A stretch of 64,000 bases of DNA from Tyto alba (GCF_018691265.1 NW_024881324.1:1640230-1704229); one strand, 5' to 3'; positions 26,314-37,150 are shown, numbered from the stretch's first letter. Translations and numbers: made by a program. The notes: generated by a model from the sequence alone, not told the origin.

Positions 26314-27117
26314 TATCCATTCTCCACTGCTTTTTCTAAGCACTCTGACTTGTTCAATCTGTGTCATTAGCTATTTCTAGAACAGAGTTTGTGTGGAAAT
26401 TTACAGAGCACAAAGGTGATTAAGCAAAAGAATTTCTATGTGAAGGTCTACAATTTACCCTTTTTATATAACTCACATAAACATGAGCTTTCTCTGAAGT
26501 ATCTTTTCATTGTAGAATTTAACTTGACTTGGATTTCTGATTCTTTGAATACATTTCTGCTGTTTCTGATTTTGGATGGAACATTGAAAACCATGAGAAA
26601 AGCAATTCTTACTGTCCAGTGAAATCCAAGCAGCTCTAGGTGTTTTACAAGTAAGCCTAATGCTGCAGACCTTTTAGAATGGACAGATTTTATATAAGTG
26701 CCCAACCCCCTGAGTCCTTGGAAGTTTGTCACCAAATAGTACTAGAGCAGACAGACATCCTTCTACTTTACTGCTCTGTCAGTTGCTCCTGGGTCAAGTC
26801 TTTGTCACAAAAAATAGAATTGCTTCCAGATCCTGAGTAAAAACAGTAAGATTTAACCTTATTGCATACTATTAGTTCAGTGTCTGGAGAATATTCCTAG
26901 TACTGGATTTAGTAATTTGTAAAGCTCTGTAATTCTTAAAATGTACAATTGTTCTGACAACTGTAAATTTCAATTTGGTAAAATGGTATTGATAATTTCT
27001 TTGAGTTTTAAAGGATTATTTTACTTTTTACAAATACCTAAAAAATTCAAAAGATAACAAATATAAAAGATTTATTTGCACAGAGAATTTTACTAAAAGT
27101 TCCGCCTATTCTACAGA

Positions 27118-27122
27118 TTCAT
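27118..27122. repeat. Target-site duplication (left) of LTR copy A
   Basis: TTCAT lies directly left of the LTR and is repeated exactly at 28191-28195 on the right. This marks a single integration event with 5-bp staggered cuts. Confidence 0.93.
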
Positions 27123-27309
27123 TGTGGTGGTTTGAGCCTGGTTGGCAGCTAACTACCATGCAGCCACTCTCTCTCCCTTCTCTTCCGGCAATAAGAAGGG
27201 ACAGAGAGTCAGGCTTGGGGTTCGAGATAGGACTGGGATGGGGAAAAAATCCCCCTTCATGGGCTCAAGCAAAAGGCAGACTCGTTAGGGGAAGAACAAA
27301 ACCCATACA

Positions 27310-27315
27310 TTTATT
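27310..27315 (-). terminator. LTR copy A polyadenylation signal
   Basis: AATAAA on the minus strand (TTTATT on the plus) sits about 190 bp from the LTR's 3' end and is followed by a T/G-rich stretch, as expected near the R-U5 border. Whether it is still used is unknown. Confidence 0.75.
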
Positions 27316-27429
27316 ACAGACACTAACAACACTTAACAGAGTAGGACAGTGAGAAGCATTGCCACATCTTGAGAACACCTTCCCCCCATCCCTCCCTTCT
27401 TCCCGGGCTCAGCTCTGCTCCCGATATCT

Positions 27430-27828
27430 CTACCTCCTCCCCCAGCGGCGCAGGGGCAGGGAATGGGGGGTGCAGTCAGTGCTGCCACTTCTGACATCTG
27501 CGGTGGGGGGAGCTTCTGGAACTTCTTCCCCCTGCTCCATCGTGGTCCCCCTCTCACAGGAGACAGTCCACCACAAACTTTCTCCTACACAAGTTCCTCC
27601 CACGGGCCGCAGTGTTCCCCACACTGCTCTGTCGTGGGTCACCAACTTCCTCCGAATGGATTCCCTCCCACGGCTGCAGCCCTTCCCGAGCTGCTCCGGC
27701 GTGGGACACCCCCGCATGCTGCAATCCTCCCAGCGCTGAATTACAGCAGCGGGGCTGCCTTTTCCCACAAGAACCCGGCCTTCTTTGGGCACATAACCTT
27801 GATCAACTAGGCGGAAGCCACAGGCCAT
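27430..27828 (-). other. 132-codon open frame inside LTR copy A (probably non-coding)
   Basis: An ATG-started open frame covers much of the transcribed part of the LTR. The same frame is open in copy B (35230-35628) with only four amino-acid differences. It is rich in Gly, Arg, Cys and Trp and shows no domain that I recognise. The region is GC-rich and built of diverged internal repeats, so stop codons are rare by composition. A coding role is not supported. Confidence 0.3.
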
Positions 27829-28027
27829 AAATCAATGTCTGCTCCACTGTAGATCTCCATGGGTGGCGGGGGGGGCCGCCCTGCCATCTCCCCACAGGAT
27901 ACAGGGGGGTCTCTACTCCGGCACAGCTCCCCCCTCCTTTCTTCCTCCATTCCTCCACTGACCTTGGTGTTCATGCAGCTGCCGCAACTCCTCCTCACCA
28001 GTCCCACTGCTCGTCACCACGTCCCTT

Positions 28028-28062
28028 CTTAAATACGTTATCGCAGAGGCGCAGCTGATTGG
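28028..28062 (-). promoter_or_regulatory. LTR copy A core promoter (TATA-like and CCAAT boxes)
   Basis: On the minus strand CCAAT (28062-28058) is followed by GTATTTAAG (28036-28028), a TATA-like box, at normal spacing. The start of transcription would fall a little downstream, near 28000. The same arrangement is kept in copy B. Confidence 0.7.
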
Positions 28063-28190
28063 TTCAGTTTTGGTGCAGAGGTGGAGCTGACTAGGAGCTG
28101 GGGGAGCTTCGAGAAGCTTCTCACAGGGGCCGCCCCGATAGCCCCCTCCCCTGCTACCAAGAAACCCCACCACTCACTCAACCCAGGACA

Positions 28191-28195
28191 TTCAT
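28191..28195. repeat. Target-site duplication (right) of LTR copy A
   Basis: TTCAT directly follows the LTR end and matches the left copy without mismatch. Confidence 0.93.
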
Positions 28196-29061
28196 CTTTT
28201 ATTTCACTGCTAACTGAAGTGAGCCTCTGATGTGTCCCAGGTGACCCAATTCCTTCTTGCTGTTTTGTGAGTAACATCCGAAAACAGAATTCTCTCTTTT
28301 CTGTATCTGTTGGCAACATAAGTGAACTAAGAATATAAAAACTATCTCTGGGACATGATTAACAAATTCTTACCATGGCACTGAGGCTGAGCATTACATT
28401 ACAGTAAGAAAACTCTTGGACAAGAGTCAAGACTTGCTACCAGTTTTAGGCATGTGGTTCCCATCATGGCCACTGTCTTAAACTGGCATCGTAAGCAGAG
28501 CGTATTACAGTCTGAGGGAATGGATTTGGCCTCATGTCTGGTTAGACAGCAGTGGAGAATGCTAAAGCAGAAAAAAAGAGAAAAATGTCCTAAAGATCAT
28601 GAAACAGGAGAGAAATTGCTCTTGTGAATTCCATACTGAATTAGGTCTCACAGTATCAACAGAAAATTGTACCAAAAACAAGAACTGAAAGGTCTGTTGA
28701 GAAATGGACACTGAGCACCACTCCAGCAAACCTGAAGCACATCCCAAAAACTCAAAGTGCTGACATGGTTTCTGTATCATTCATCCAATGCTCCCCTTCC
28801 CCATTCTCCTACATCATCCTTCAGCCACAGAGCAACATCAATTTAAATGCACAAATCCTACCACAACCACAGAAAAACTGACTGACTTTGCCCCCTAAGC
28901 CTACAGCTTTTCAGATAGAAATATGCCTTCAGCTATAAATATGCCAATATAAATATGCACATTCTTACAAACCTTTTATATGGTGTATTATTATTTATAT
29001 TTTTAGGTCTTTGATTAAGATTATGTATTAAAATGTTAGCACAGGTAATACTGTCCCTTCA

Positions 29062-29290
29062 GAGACCCTTTAGAGATGAGGATACTGAAACACAGAAAGA
29101 CTCCAGCTTTCAAACACACACAATGGAAGTTAGTAGCATCCATGTGAGAAGCAGAAACACAGATCCCAATCTAAAGATCACTGAAGTCAACAGGAGTCTT
29201 TCTCTTGACATTAATGGGTTTTGGATCAAACCCTGAATGACCTGTCCACGGCCATACAGCCCATCAGGGACAGAAGGAAACAGGAGACTG
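29062..29290 (-). repeat. Possible MIR-like SINE relic split by an insertion
   Basis: The segment GATGAGGATACTGAAACACA near 29076 and the segment TGACCTGTCCACGGCCATAC near 29238, continuing as AGCCCATCAGGGACAG, each resemble neighbouring parts of the MIR SINE read in reverse complement. They are separated by about 135 bp that carries a different ancient repeat motif. The match is by eye and diverged. Confidence 0.4.
29176..29233. repeat. Relic of the GAAGTCAACAGGAGTC-type ancient repeat
   Basis: The stretch ATCACTGAAGTCAACAGGAG, then TCTTTCTCTTGACATTAATG and GGTTTTGGATCAAACCC, resembles the common amniote motif 'gaagtcaatgggagt' followed by 'cattgacttcaatgg' and 'atcaggccc'. It is one of the clearest members of the motif family noted across the window. 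Family name not known to me. Confidence 0.5.
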
Positions 29291-30289
29291 CTATCCAAAT
29301 TACTTTTTCCAGTGAACCTGACTGGATGGCAACATGATTAAAAACTCTCTTGAGGTTTTACCATAGGCCCCAGCCTGTAGTACACATTTTCCATGATGCT
29401 TTTTCATAAATGAAAAAATGTCTTACTGCTCTGACTGTCTGAGGGTATTTTCCTTTTCAAATCAAGTACAGCTATTAGAAATTTCTGAAATTGCTGGTCT
29501 GGAATGTCTGCTTTAAACAGAGTAATTTTTGAGTACTGTGAACAGGACGAGGCTTTTTGTTGGTTTTGTATGTTTGTTTAGTAAAAAGATTGAGCTGAAC
29601 CATGAGTTCTGGTCCATCACTTCACATCCTCTTGAGTTTTGGTCCAAAATGGTAGACTGGGCTCATTCACAGTTTTTCTACTTTGGTGAGATTGGTTTTT
29701 TTAACTGACCAACATGTTCTCTCAATAGTACTTGCATACAGTGCACTCTCGATTAGTACAAAGGCTTACATCCATGAGAAGGGCAAAATTTTATACTGGA
29801 AAAATAAGTCTAAACTGTATTTGAGTATGTGTCTGCATGCAAGTAGATACATATGTTTATATGAATACACATACCCAGGCATCCATAAATAAAGTTAGAT
29901 TCATAACTTGGGTAGTAATAACTAGGTATCATACACCCAGAGGTAAAAGCCTCTAAAACATTCAAAAATAAAAGTTAAAATCATTTCACCATTGAAGATT
30001 AAATAAAAAATACTCTTCAATACTAAAAGAACATTTATTTAAAGTGCAGGGCCCACTTTTAAGTTGCAATATCCTACTATACTTCAGCATTTAACACAAT
30101 GCAACCAGACAGACTTTGGTGTAGCACAGCAATCTGAATATTGAAATGTCTGGCTATCCTATGTTAAGACTCAGCTTTGTGTTCTGCTTTTGAAACAAAT
30201 GCAACCATCCCAAAACTAGAGAAAAGTTTGGACTAGACATTTGAGATCAGAATTTCTGTCTCCTCTTTCACCTTCCTCTTTCTTTCTTT

Positions 30290-30291
<2 letters not shown>

Positions 30292-30331
<40 letters not shown>
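30292..30331. repeat. poly(T) run, 40 nt
   Basis: This is the longest homopolymer in the window, preceded by a pyrimidine-rich stretch with TTTC repeats (30262-30290). Its exact length in an assembly is unreliable. It could be the tail of a minus-strand retroposed sequence, but no body was recognised to its right. Confidence 0.95.
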
Positions 30332-30333
<2 letters not shown>

Positions 30334-31745
30334 CAGCCGCCAGAAAGATCTGGCTTCTGAGTTATTCAGTTATTAGAAAATGGGAATAGTGCCATAAAGG
30401 CATTCTTACTTATTAAAGCTTCTCTTGTGTTTCTTTACCTGATGTCTTTCTTTGTGTAATGCCTGCCTAGCAATACTAGCAAATTTTTTCTGAAGAGCTA
30501 GAGAAGAAAAGGCTTTGATCCAATAGAAACACATCAGCGTAATAGCAGCAGATACCTTTTATTTTCCAGTCTTTCAATGCCCCCCTTCAATTCACAAAAC
30601 ACACACTCAGTGATTAAAAATTCCTGTCATTTTTGTTTTAGAAGCCAGGAACCTACAACTTTAAAGTGTGGCAAAGTAAATCTTCTGCCAGAGTGATCAA
30701 GGAATTATGCTATTGTCCTGTCTTTATATTTTCTACAATGCATAAAGCATCACTGTCCTTAATTGTTCTTTCATCTCACTCATTGACTTGAAATCAGCAT
30801 TGCTCTCCAGGAGTAGTATTAGCTTGAGAACTGGTAAAGAAAAGCAAAGAGGCTTAGCATACCTCAGCACTGCAGATTAAGTGCCTCTTCAAAGATGTCA
30901 CCCCAGATGTGGCAGGCTACATTCCTACTTTCCCCTGGCAACAGCTGTGGAGCCACATCGGTGCTACTGCCTTATGTTCCTGAACATTATGAGAAGGAAT
31001 AAAAGCTGCCTTTTTAATGGCTTGGGTTTGTGTTGGAGGCATAATTTTCTGTTTACATTTCAAAAGGGCAAGCCTTCCTGTGTTTTCACTGCTGACAGAT
31101 AACGATGAGCTGATGTCCCATAAGCAATGCTTCCTTTTTGGGCTATTTGATAGATAGTGCACCGTCTATTGGTTTGGTTCACCGTTCCTCTCAGAGACTG
31201 CAATCTCTCTTCTGCCGTGCTGTGATTACAAGCAACTGCTTGTAATTTCTTTAATGACTCTGGTTGATTTCAGAGTTGTTTTATTTCACCTCCAATCCAA
31301 AGGGGTCAGTGGTGTGAGCTGCTGTGAAGCGCCCTGAGCACAGCCAGGCTACAGGTGCGGCAGATGTGGGGAAAAGAGGGTTTCAGGAGCAAGAGTGGGC
31401 TCCATCCAGAGTGGGATTCTTTACGCAGGGCCAGGGAGTGAAAACTTCACAGCTGCCTTATGCAAGGGTAGGAACATTTGCCTTTTCATGTGAGCCTCAG
31501 GTATAACCTAGGCTGGACTCCAAATGTAACCGAGAAGTAAAAGTTTTTGTAGCCCATCTGAGGCCTCTGAATCATCTCTCTCCCGCTATAAAGATGTTAC
31601 AACTCTGAAAAATAAACCCTGATAGTGAAAAACAGGTAAACTTACCAACCACTCACTCTACCTTACTTCTTTTGATTAGTTGTAATTTATCTGTATTCTA
31701 AAATTGGTACTATGTTGGATTCTGGACATATCCAGCTTTTCCAGC

Positions 31746-31763
31746 TTTTTTTTTTTTTTTTTT
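31746..31763. repeat. poly(T) run, 18 nt
   Basis: A simple run of 18 T after CCAGC, with no adjoining element recognised. Confidence 0.9.
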
Positions 31764-33343
31764 GAAAGGGAAGACTTTATGCAATATAATTTCTTTTATG
31801 TCTGCATGAGCCTTTTATTTCAAAACCTCAAATACCCACATTTCAAATTCTACTACATGTAACATTTTCCTCTGAACATCCCCCTTCCTAATTCATTTAT
31901 CGAGCCATTAGATCTTGACTTTCTTGTCTAGATATGTGTTGTCCCTTTACCCTACCAGAGTTTCCTGAACCTTTATTTGTTTGTATCAGTCTGGAAAGTT
32001 TCCTTTCTCTGTTAGGCTGCTTCCTCTCACCCACATCAATATTAGATAGTCTAATTGATCTATCTGAGGGATTCTACGTTGCTAATTTCTAGATGCATTT
32101 TCATCTGACCTGTCTCAGATTATAGACTACATATTTTTTGTAGTGATCACCACAACTTACTTCGTTGCTTTTGCACCATTTCACACATTGTTAGTGCATG
32201 CAGAACTGGTAGAAATATATCCAGAGCATAATTAATCCAAGATTAGTAGCCTTCATGTAGCTAATTGGTTGACTTGGAATCTAGCTTACAAATTTATCAC
32301 ATTTAACACTCACTTGTGAATACATGCCAGTCATTGTCGGAGATGAAAATGAATTACAGAAACCCCTGGTGTAGTCCTCTTGGAAATTCACATTTCCAAG
32401 CCTACAAAACACAAGGGAGTACCCTTCCTGCAGATTGCACACAGTGTATTTAGGAATAACCACAGTGAAGAAAGTATAAGTAGATCTACTTCATCTGCCC
32501 ACTAGTATAGTAAAACAATTTTAAATATGCGACCTCTTCATAAACCTCAGAACATCCTTTTCATAAGTAGCAGCTGGATGTTTCTGAATGGTTCCAGTTT
32601 ATCTCTGTATGGTTAATAATTTATTATTTTATGTGCATATTACACAACTATTTTAAGATTCACCTTGATGATAGAGATACAAAAAAATTGTCATTAGGAT
32701 GTCTCTGTTACCCAGAATTGATTTGTACTGTAGCTAATGAACAAAATGCAATTTTGTTTACAGACTATGTCCTCTTTATGTAGGTCATTCCTATGAGTAT
32801 CCTGGCTATTAAATGACATCAATTCTACCTATCTATTTAAGATGCAGGATAAACTAAAAGGAATATAGTATTAAAGTAATAGTTTAGGACAGGCAACCTG
32901 AGTTATTCCTCACAGAGCATTTGCTGCTTGCTCTGCTGTAGGAAAGTAGCTCTGAAAGCGGCAGTTCCTCTGTGCATCACACTGTCCACAGACATCCAAG
33001 CGCCTTGTTACAGATCAGAATATGGATACTCGGGCTAATTAATCTCCTTTCCCTATGGATGTGTATGAAGGAAGGAATCAAATGCGAGAAAGGAGGCCAA
33101 AGGGAAGGGTGAGGGAGAGAGCGTAAATAAAATGCTCAAAAGGGACAGAACCTTCTCATGTTGCTACGTGAAAGAGAGAGCAACAGACATGAGTGAAATA
33201 CACAGTTTTCTTCCCAGCTACATTTTTCTGTTGAATACTGCAGGAAGCATTACCATGAGCATGTTGTGACTAGGTGGCCTGTGTTGTCTGCAGAAACATG
33301 AATGACATACGAAGTCTCAAGGTCTCAAGTGGTTTTTATTTCT

Positions 33344-33360
33344 AAAAAAAAAAAAAAAAA
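33344..33360. repeat. poly(A) run, 17 nt
   Basis: A simple run of 17 A, followed by CAAAAAACAAA. Confidence 0.9.
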
Positions 33361-34860
33361 CAAAAAACAAATTTTTGAGCAGCTGTGAATCAGCTATTGC
33401 TTGGCACATTCTTGATTACTTTTAATTTAAGTTTTATATGGAGTTTATTTGTCTGCTTACAAAACAATGGCAAAATTTTCTTTTGTGATCATTCTAAAGT
33501 ATCTGCTACCACTGTAGTTTCTGAAAAACATATAAATGGGATTTCCCAGGAAAGAAACAACCTTATCCATAATAATAAAAACCTCCATAGTCACATATCA
33601 ATTTAATCTGAGCATGCAAAAGTTTTCTGTGCTCATATTGACTCCAGTGCAACTACACAGGAAAGGTACACAGCAACCCATCGTAAGTAATACAGGGAAG
33701 TGATCTGAAACTCTAGTCTGCTAGGCAAATTCATACACACTCGTGTTTCTGTTATACATATGGAACACTCATATCATCTAGATGTGCATACACTAGATTA
33801 CAAAATGCCCAATCATTTGGTTCATGGATTTATTTCAATTGCAGATGCCAAGGCTAACAGTGTTTGTCAATAGTTGTCTTATATTTGCATGAGCAAATAG
33901 TAATTGTCCCTGCAACTGTACACTTACAATATTCAAAAATTTAGCCCACATAATCATCACTTCAGTTAATGAAAGTGAAATGTTGCCTTTGACGCCTAAA
34001 GGAGCTATAGAGTGATATTTATGAACTCTTTTGTTAGAAGAAATTATGAATTCATGAAATTACGTGAAGGGAAGCTGAAGTGCTTCCATCACTTGTGTTT
34101 GCTGAAGCTAGGCACATGTTTTCAGTGAGACACCTTCTCAAGTGTGTACTTTAAATTTAGGAAGGTACAGCAAGTGTGACACTAACATCCAGAGTCACAT
34201 CCTTCTCTTCAGTGCGTGGGTGTAGCATGCTCTGGAGACACAGGTGGGTAACAATGTCATTTTGTCCACCCGGTTTAACAAAACACAAAGAAGGGCGGGG
34301 TAAGAGTACACAGCCAGTGGCATTACTGCAGCAGTTCTTCCTGTGAGTCTCACATTCCTGGGGTCTCAGAGCCTACAAACCACTTGAGTTGCAACACCTA
34401 GACACAAAAGGACTAGTAATGGACAGGGGGACAGATTGGGCTATGAATTCTCTTTCTGTTTTAGAATTCAGGCCAGACTTGTCATATAGTTTTATTTTAG
34501 CTTTTTTTGAATAGACCAAACTGCAGACATTGAATGCATATTTAATACATGTATTTAATTCTACATCATGTACATTATGACTGAAATTTGTGCTTTGCAC
34601 CCACAAAAAAAATATTCTTTTTTTTTTAATCCTTCCTTTAGATATAGACACAAAGCCAATACTGCTTATACTTTTTTTGGATGGACAGCCACAACAAAGA
34701 TTACTCAGTGTTTAGACAGATCTCATGTAATTCTTTTGCAGGCTCCAAAGGGTAAATGTAAAACTTGGCTGTAATTTTTAACTTGAAAGAGAGGTGTAGG
34801 TCTCAACCTAGCAGAAATGGTACAACTGCATGGGACATGAAATCTGTTGAAGATATTAAG

Positions 34861-34865
34861 AAAAT
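34861..34865. repeat. Target-site duplication (left) of LTR copy B
   Basis: AAAAT directly precedes the LTR and is repeated at 35936-35940. It differs from the TTCAT of copy A, which shows a separate integration event. Confidence 0.9.
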
Positions 34866-34995
34866 TGTCCTGGGTTGAGTGAGTGGTGGAGTTTTTTTTG
34901 GTGGCAGGGGAAGGGGCTATAGGGGCGGCCCCTGTGAGAAGCTTCTCGAAGCTCCCCCAGCTCCAAGTCAGCTCCACCTCTGCACCAAAACTGAA

Positions 34996-35030
34996 CCAAT
35001 CAGCTGCGCCTCTGCGATAACGTATTTAAG
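34996..35030 (+). promoter_or_regulatory. LTR copy B core promoter (CCAAT and TATA-like boxes)
   Basis: CCAAT (34996-35000) is followed by GTATTTAAG (35022-35030). Transcription would be expected to start roughly 25-30 bp later. A 12-bp palindrome GAGAAGCTTCTC lies upstream near 34937 within U3. Confidence 0.7.
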
Positions 35031-35229
35031 AAGGGATGTGGTGACGAGCAGTGGGACTGGTGAGGAGGAGTTGCGGCAGCTGCATGAACACCAAGGTCAG
35101 TGGAGGAATGGAGGAAGAAAGGAGGGGGGAGCTGTGCCGGAGTAGAGACCCCCCTGTATCCTGTGGGGAGATGGCAGGGCGGCCCCCCCCGCCACCCATG
35201 GAGATCTACGGTGGAGCAGACATTGATTT

Positions 35230-35628
35230 ATGGCCTGTGGCTTCCGCCTAGTTGATCAAGGTTATGTGCCCAAAGAAGGCCGGGTTCTTGTGGGAAAAGG
35301 CAGCCCCGCTGCTGTAATTCAGCGCTGGGAGGATTGCAGCATGCGGGGGTGTCCCACGCCGGAGCAGCTTGGGAAGGGCTGCTGCCGTGGGAGGGAATCC
35401 ATTCGGAGGAAGTTGGTGACCCACGACAGAGCAGTGTGGGGAACACTGCGGCCCGTGGGAGGAACTTGTGTAGGAGAAAGTTTGTGGTGGACTGTCTCCT
35501 GTGAGAGGGGGACCACGATGGAGCAGGGGGAAGAAGTTCCAGAAGCTCCCCCTACCGAAGATGAAGGAAGTGGCAGCACTGACTGCACCCCCCATTCCCT
35601 GCCCCTGCGCCGCTGGGGGAGGAGGTAG
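35230..35628 (+). other. 132-codon open frame inside LTR copy B (probably non-coding)
   Basis: This open frame is the counterpart of the one in copy A, with the same start and stop and four amino-acid differences. No signal peptide, membrane segment or known motif is evident. It lies in the GC-rich, internally repetitive transcribed part of the LTR. That it survives open in both copies may simply reflect their recent common origin and base composition. Confidence 0.3.
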
Positions 35629-35740
35629 AGATATCGGGAGCAGAGCTGAGCCCGGGAAGAAGGGAGGGATGGGGGGAAGGTGTTCTCAAGAGGTGGCAAT
35701 GTTTCCCACTGTCCTACTCTTACGTGCTGTTAGTGTCTGT

Positions 35741-35746
35741 AATAAA
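35741..35746 (+). terminator. LTR copy B polyadenylation signal
   Basis: AATAAA is followed within 15 bases by a T-rich stretch (TGTTCTTTTTTTC), the usual layout at the R-U5 border. Confidence 0.78.
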
Positions 35747-35935
35747 TGTATGTTCTTTTTTTCTTCCCCTAACAAGTCTGCCTTTTGCTCATGACCATAA
35801 AGGGGAATTCTTTTCCCCATCCCAGTCCTATCTCGAACCCCAAGCCTGGCTCTCTGTCCCTTCTTATTGCCGGAAGAGAAGGGAAAGAGAGTGGCTGCGT
35901 GGTGGTTGGCTGCCAACCAGGCTCAAACCACAACA

Positions 35936-35940
35936 AAAAT
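35936..35940. repeat. Target-site duplication (right) of LTR copy B
   Basis: AAAAT directly follows the LTR end. Because it is A-rich it is slightly weaker evidence than TTCAT, but it matches exactly and at the exact TG/CA boundaries. Confidence 0.88.
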
Positions 35941-36729
35941 CTACACTGAAAAAAAAAATGTATAAAAGCTCTCCAGAAAAGGAGAAAAGATCAAAAGTAC
36001 TTTTCCTCACCACTCAGATATTTGCCTGAACTTGCACCAAAGAAAGCCCTGTCATAGATAGAGCAGATGTCACAGCCCCCATTAGAAATGGTGTTATGAA
36101 CAGACATAAAAACACTGCTAGGAAAAGCAAACAAGTCAGGAAAGAATGCTTTAATTCTGAAAATAAAGTACATTAAATCATGCCAAGAAACTAGGATCAA
36201 GCTATATTTTAAATTAAGAAGAAAACTTTTGATACCATAAATATATCTTTCTTGAGGTGGAGGAAAAAGTTTCCCCCTTCTACCTTTTATTTAGTGGATA
36301 TTTGATGCCGTAACTGATGAGGTACAACATTTCCTTACCACCCATCACCCCATATCATCTTCTTAAAGGTCACATATTTAAAATAAGTAAACACTAAACC
36401 TCAGTCATGGGGAAAGTTGTGTGCTAATATTACTGCTTTATAGAATTCCTAGCAAAAATGGGATAGAGTTCTGGCCAGAAACAAGACAATAACAAATTAG
36501 GCACACTGGAAGTTTTTATCTATATAAAGCTACTACGTGCTTCCTTAGCTGACTCTGACACAGGCCACAGTAGTAGCTAATAATTTTCCATAGCAATTTG
36601 TATCTCTGAGATAAAAGACACAGAAGCCACATGTTTTCTTCAGAATGGCTAATCAGGGTCAATCAGAAAGCTTACATTTAGTTGCCCTCTTTGCTGTCCC
36701 TCAGATAATTCAAAATACGTCTATGATCT

Positions 36730-37150
36730 GTAACAGAATGGGGGAAATGGAATGGAAGAGTGGGGTAGAGGAATGGAAATGTGGAAAGTCAAGAATCCGG
36801 AAAGAGAGAAAAGGGAAACTGGGAGAAAGACAAGCAAGGGAAGAAAAATAGTGTGTGCAAGACAGTCCAAGAGGAGGATGTTACTATGAAAGTCAAAACA
36901 ATTTGATTTTGCATGCCTAGGCTAAGTGAATTTTTTTAGATATAATTTTTTTTTCTGTTTATTATTCTCTTCTGTATAAAATATCGGGGACCTACTATAC
37001 TCAGGAGTGTCCTCGCATCACTCTGGGATAAGAGCCATTCCTAAATGTGCAGAGATGGGAGGAGAGCAAAGATAAAGAAATGAAACCATATAGAAGCACA
37101 GAGAGTAGGAGGAGGAAAGAGAAAATTAAGATGCTGATAAAACAGAGAGA
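36730..37150 (+). other. Purine-rich stretches on the plus strand
   Basis: Two runs, about 36730-36850 and 37050-37165, are dominated by A and G (GGAA, GAGA and AGGAGG types), with a more mixed part between them. Such strand asymmetry can arise from decayed microsatellites and can allow triplex-type structures. No coding or RNA signature was seen. Confidence 0.6.

Larger units (their letters stand above)
21091..27122. other. AT-rich non-coding block between CR1 and the first LTR
   Basis: No open frame here has a recognisable domain or exceeds 100 codons. Contents seen are a (GT)n-like stretch near 25147, a relic of an ancient repeat at 25231, and a 17-bp tandem duplication at 26280. No promoter or RNA gene was recognised. 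Confidence 0.7.
27123..28190 (-). mobile_element. Solo LTR (ERVL-like), copy A
   Basis: This 1068-bp element reads TGTCCTGGGTTGAG at its 5' end and GCTCAAACCACCACA at its 3' end on the minus strand, so it has the TG...CA ends of a retroviral LTR. It is flanked by a perfect 5-bp direct repeat TTCAT (27118-27122 and 28191-28195). A 5-bp duplication fits the ERVL class, though this is inference. Inside are a CCAAT box, a TATA-like box and an AATAAA signal in the right order for U3-R-U5. No gag, pol or env sequence adjoins it, so it is a solo LTR left after recombination between two LTRs. A second, inverted copy lies at 34866-35935. Confidence 0.93.
28196..34865. other. Non-coding spacer between the two inverted LTRs
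   Basis: No retroviral internal sequence (gag, pro, pol or env-like) was recognised here, so the two LTRs are not the ends of one provirus; their opposite orientation says the same. The spacer is AT-rich and holds a MIR-like relic (29062-29290), a 40-nt T run (30292) and other simple repeats. No gene was recognised. Confidence 0.75.
34866..35935 (+). mobile_element. Solo LTR (ERVL-like), copy B
   Basis: This 1070-bp element starts TGTCCTGGGTTGAG and ends GCTCAAACCACAACA. A perfect 5-bp duplication AAAAT flanks it (34861-34865 and 35936-35940). It is the same family as copy A but inverted. By eye the two are closely similar, with most differences in the last 200 bp (U5). It holds CCAAT (34996), a TATA-like box (35022) and AATAAA (35741). 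The part from about 35356 to 35530 consists of diverged repeats of 45-65 bp, each with a form of 'CTGC.GCCCGTGGGAGG'. No internal retroviral genes adjoin it. Assignment to ERVL rests on the 5-bp duplication and resemblance to LTRs I recall from birds. Confidence 0.93.

Noticed and set aside
27359..28319. Several overlapping 60-130-codon frames in and around LTR copy A, mirrored in copy B
   Set aside because: They overlap in several frames of a GC-rich LTR. Only the shared 132-codon frame was kept for comment, and even that is judged probably non-coding.
30252..30340. Polypyrimidine tract followed by TAG as a 3' splice acceptor
   Set aside because: The tract is a 40-nt homopolymer typical of a simple repeat. 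No exon-like open frame or known protein sequence follows.
27123..35935. The two LTRs as the ends of one provirus
   Set aside because: They are in opposite orientation, have different target-site duplications, and no retroviral genes lie between them.
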